Notes under the pieces: generated by a model
Told to the model about the DNA's origin: nothing
The model's input: only the letters and a program-made list of their open reading frames with translations
Databases searched by the model: none
Program-made: the position numbers and the translations under genes
Shown here: positions 38,488 to 39,785 of the stretch, in pieces
Numbering within the stretch: position 1 is the stretch's first letter
Layout of the letters: the number at the start of each line of letters is the position of its first letter
NCBI GenBank assembly: GCA_964589415.1
Contig: CAZPRQ010000003.1
Location: 1-39,785, forward strand
DNA from: CAZPRQ01 sp964589415
Lineage (GTDB): Bacteria > Patescibacteriota > Doudnabacteria > UBA920
DNA length: 39,785 nt
Direction of reading: 5' to 3'

Positions 38488-39785
38488 ATGTCCGCCGATT
38501 CCGTAATATTGCGTTTTTCAGAAGTAATTTTTGAATACGACCACGCCAAAAGACTTTTAGATGAAGCCAGTTTTTCGGTTCGCACCGGGTCTCGCATTGC
38601 CCTAATGGGTCAAAATGGTGCAGGTAAGTCCAGCCTGTTTAAGCTCATTACGGGCGAAACCAAACCCACCGAAGGCGCGATTTTTATAACCCCCAAAGAT
38701 GCGAGCATTGCCATTGCCAAACAGGTTATTCCGCGTGATATGTTAAATTTAACAGTGCGGGAATACTTTAGCACAGCCTTCGCGGAAAAAAAATACAATT
38801 TAGATAAACTAATAAGGGACGTATTTGAAGCGGTAAACGTAAACCTGCCCCTTGAAAAAAAACTTAAGGAATTTTCTGGCGGCCAACAAGCGCGGCTATT
38901 ACTTGCCTACGCGCTTATTCAAAATCCGGATATTTTACTACTTGACGAGCCGACCAACAACCTGGACCAGGCCGGCATAGAACACCTTACCGGTTTTTTA
39001 ATGATGTATGAAAAAACCTGCATTGTCATTTCCCACGACGCGGACTTTTTAAACGCTTTCACGGACGGGGTTTTGTATCTGGACGTATTTACCAAAAAGG
39101 TTGAACAATACACCGGCAACTATTACGACGTGGTGGAAGAAATTAAAGCCCGGATCGAGAGGGAAAATTTGCAGAACGCCCGTATGCAAACGCAAATTAA
39201 GGAAAAAAGGTCCCAGGCGGAAGTTTTTGCCCACAAGGGCGGAAAACTCAGGGCAGTAGCCAAACGCATGCGGGAAGCCGCGGAAGAAGCGGAAGAGAAC
39301 ATTGTAGATGTAAGGCGCGAAGACAAAACCATTCGGGACTTTAACATACCGGCCCAGCAATTCGACTCGTTCTTTAATGGACAAATAGTTAAAATTTCAA
39401 ACGTCCCGACATTCATTAACCACAAACCTGTAAACAAACCGATAGACATTATTATCCGCAAGGGAATGCATGTGCTAGTCAGCGGACCAAATGGCATTGG
39501 CAAGTCCACCTTTTTACAAAGCTTAATAGATAACAACGCCCAGGGTGCCACCATTTCCCCGGATGTTAAGGTTGGCTACTATAAACAAGATTTCTCCATG
39601 CTCAATTTCGAACAGGTGGCATACGAAGCCCTGGCCGAAGTTATGCAGTTGCAAGACGAGCAAAAACTCAGGTCCACTGCTTCCGGCTTTTTACTGGACG
39701 GAAAGGCATTGTCTTCGCAAATAAACCTATTGTCGGAAGGCCAAAAAGGCTTGCTGGCATTTTGCCGTCTGGTGCTAATGGAGCC
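38488..39785 (+). CDS. ABC-F family ATPase (partial, cut by window end)
   Basis: 432 codons are visible of a soluble protein with two ABC domains and no membrane part; ABC-F proteins act on ribosomes as translation factors or antibiotic protection proteins. Domain 1 has Walker A GQNGAGKSS, signature FSGGQQAR and Walker B ILLLDEPTNNLD with the switch His in ISHD. A linker of about 80 residues (charged, KEKRSQAEVFAHKGGKLRAVAKRM) follows, then domain 2 with Walker A GPNGIGKST and the start of its signature (LSEGQKG, with Glu for Gly). The window ends before the second Walker B. Start at ATG 38488; the frame is also open up to ATG 38401, but family proteins begin near VILRFSEV. Subfamily (EttA, Uup, ARE) not decided. 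Confidence 0.9.
   Translation, partial: MSADSVILRFSEVIFEYDHAKRLLDEASFSVRTGSRIALMGQNGAGKSSLFKLITGETKPTEGAIFITPKDASIAIAKQVIPRDMLNLTVREYFSTAFAEKKYNLDKLIRDVFEAVNVNLPLEKKLKEFSGGQQARLLLAYALIQNPDILLLDEPTNNLDQAGIEHLTGFLMMYEKTCIVISHDADFLNAFTDGVLYLDVFTKKVEQYTGNYYDVVEEIKARIERENLQNARMQTQIKEKRSQAEVFAHKGGKLRAVAKRMREAAEEAEENIVDVRREDKTIRDFNIPAQQFDSFFNGQIVKISNVPTFINHKPVNKPIDIIIRKGMHVLVSGPNGIGKSTFLQSLIDNNAQGATISPDVKVGYYKQDFSMLNFEQVAYEALAEVMQLQDEQKLRSTASGFLLDGKALSSQINLLSEGQKGLLAFCRLVLME

Overview
The window reads as a chromosome segment of a small-genome bacterium of the Candidatus Patescibacteria / CPR type. This placement is inferred from gene style and order, because no rRNA is present. The signs are a ThrRS that starts directly at its editing domain (no TGS domain), a short EF-Ts (193 aa), very tight gene packing, few Shine-Dalgarno sequences, two adenylate kinases placed before map, and many lineage-style hypothetical proteins. 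The standard genetic code is used; TGA serves as stop.

Layout. 1-5163: end of a repeat, a CPA2 cation/proton antiporter (-), a structured intergenic RNA-like region, adk1-adk2-map (+), and a class V aminotransferase (-). 5194-7319: palindrome, thrS (-) and a GIY-YIG endonuclease-like gene (-). 7320-9230: an accessory patch with dispersed repeats, two divergent non-coding RNA candidates that each have a promoter and a terminator, and two small secreted or anchored proteins of unknown function. 9334-15395: dnaE (-), a membrane-anchored unknown, a rodA/ftsW-type SEDS gene and a zinc-ribbon protein. 15439-20043: an accessory island with an Asp/Glu racemase, a rifampicin-phosphotransferase/PEP-synthase-like enzyme, a low-molecular-weight phosphatase and a small zinc-knuckle protein. 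20089-24691: dispersed element, rplY/ctc (L25), polysaccharide deacetylase, and prmC, an unknown gene and prfA on the minus strand. 24784-27547: rpmE (-), then rpsB-tsf-TPR (+). 27639-30681: tRNA-Thr(GGU), tRNA-Tyr(GUA), ahcY, a DUF1761 protein, a MITE-like element, tRNA-Trp(CCA), rpmG (L33) and tRNA-Thr(UGU). 30820-39785: an Nramp-related transporter, small membrane proteins, an ABC exporter, a candidate ncRNA, an AlkD-type protein, an unknown, and an ABC-F ATPase cut by the window edge.

The most interesting signal is in 15439-16550. The racemase and the PEP-synthase-like gene are each preceded by what looks like a classical tryptophan attenuator. Each has a short ORF ending in paired Trp codons (NWSWTL-stop; STWWAL...), a first hairpin starting inside or next to the Trp codons, and an intrinsic terminator whose loop is complementary to the 3' arm of the first hairpin. 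Complementarity is kept in both copies although the sequences differ. The first leader ORF appears leaderless. The second overlaps the racemase stop codon (ATGA). No tryptophan biosynthesis gene is nearby, so the genes under apparent Trp-tRNA control are unexpected.

A second theme is palindromic DNA. A perfect 18-bp-stem palindrome lies in frame inside prfA and shares its AGAGGGTCATCC core with an intergenic element just upstream of the same gene. That element shares TTAGGACTTACGC termini with a 229-bp MITE-like element and with the first 46 bases of the window. Promoters often carry a TGn extended -10 box, and several genes appear to be transcribed without a leader.
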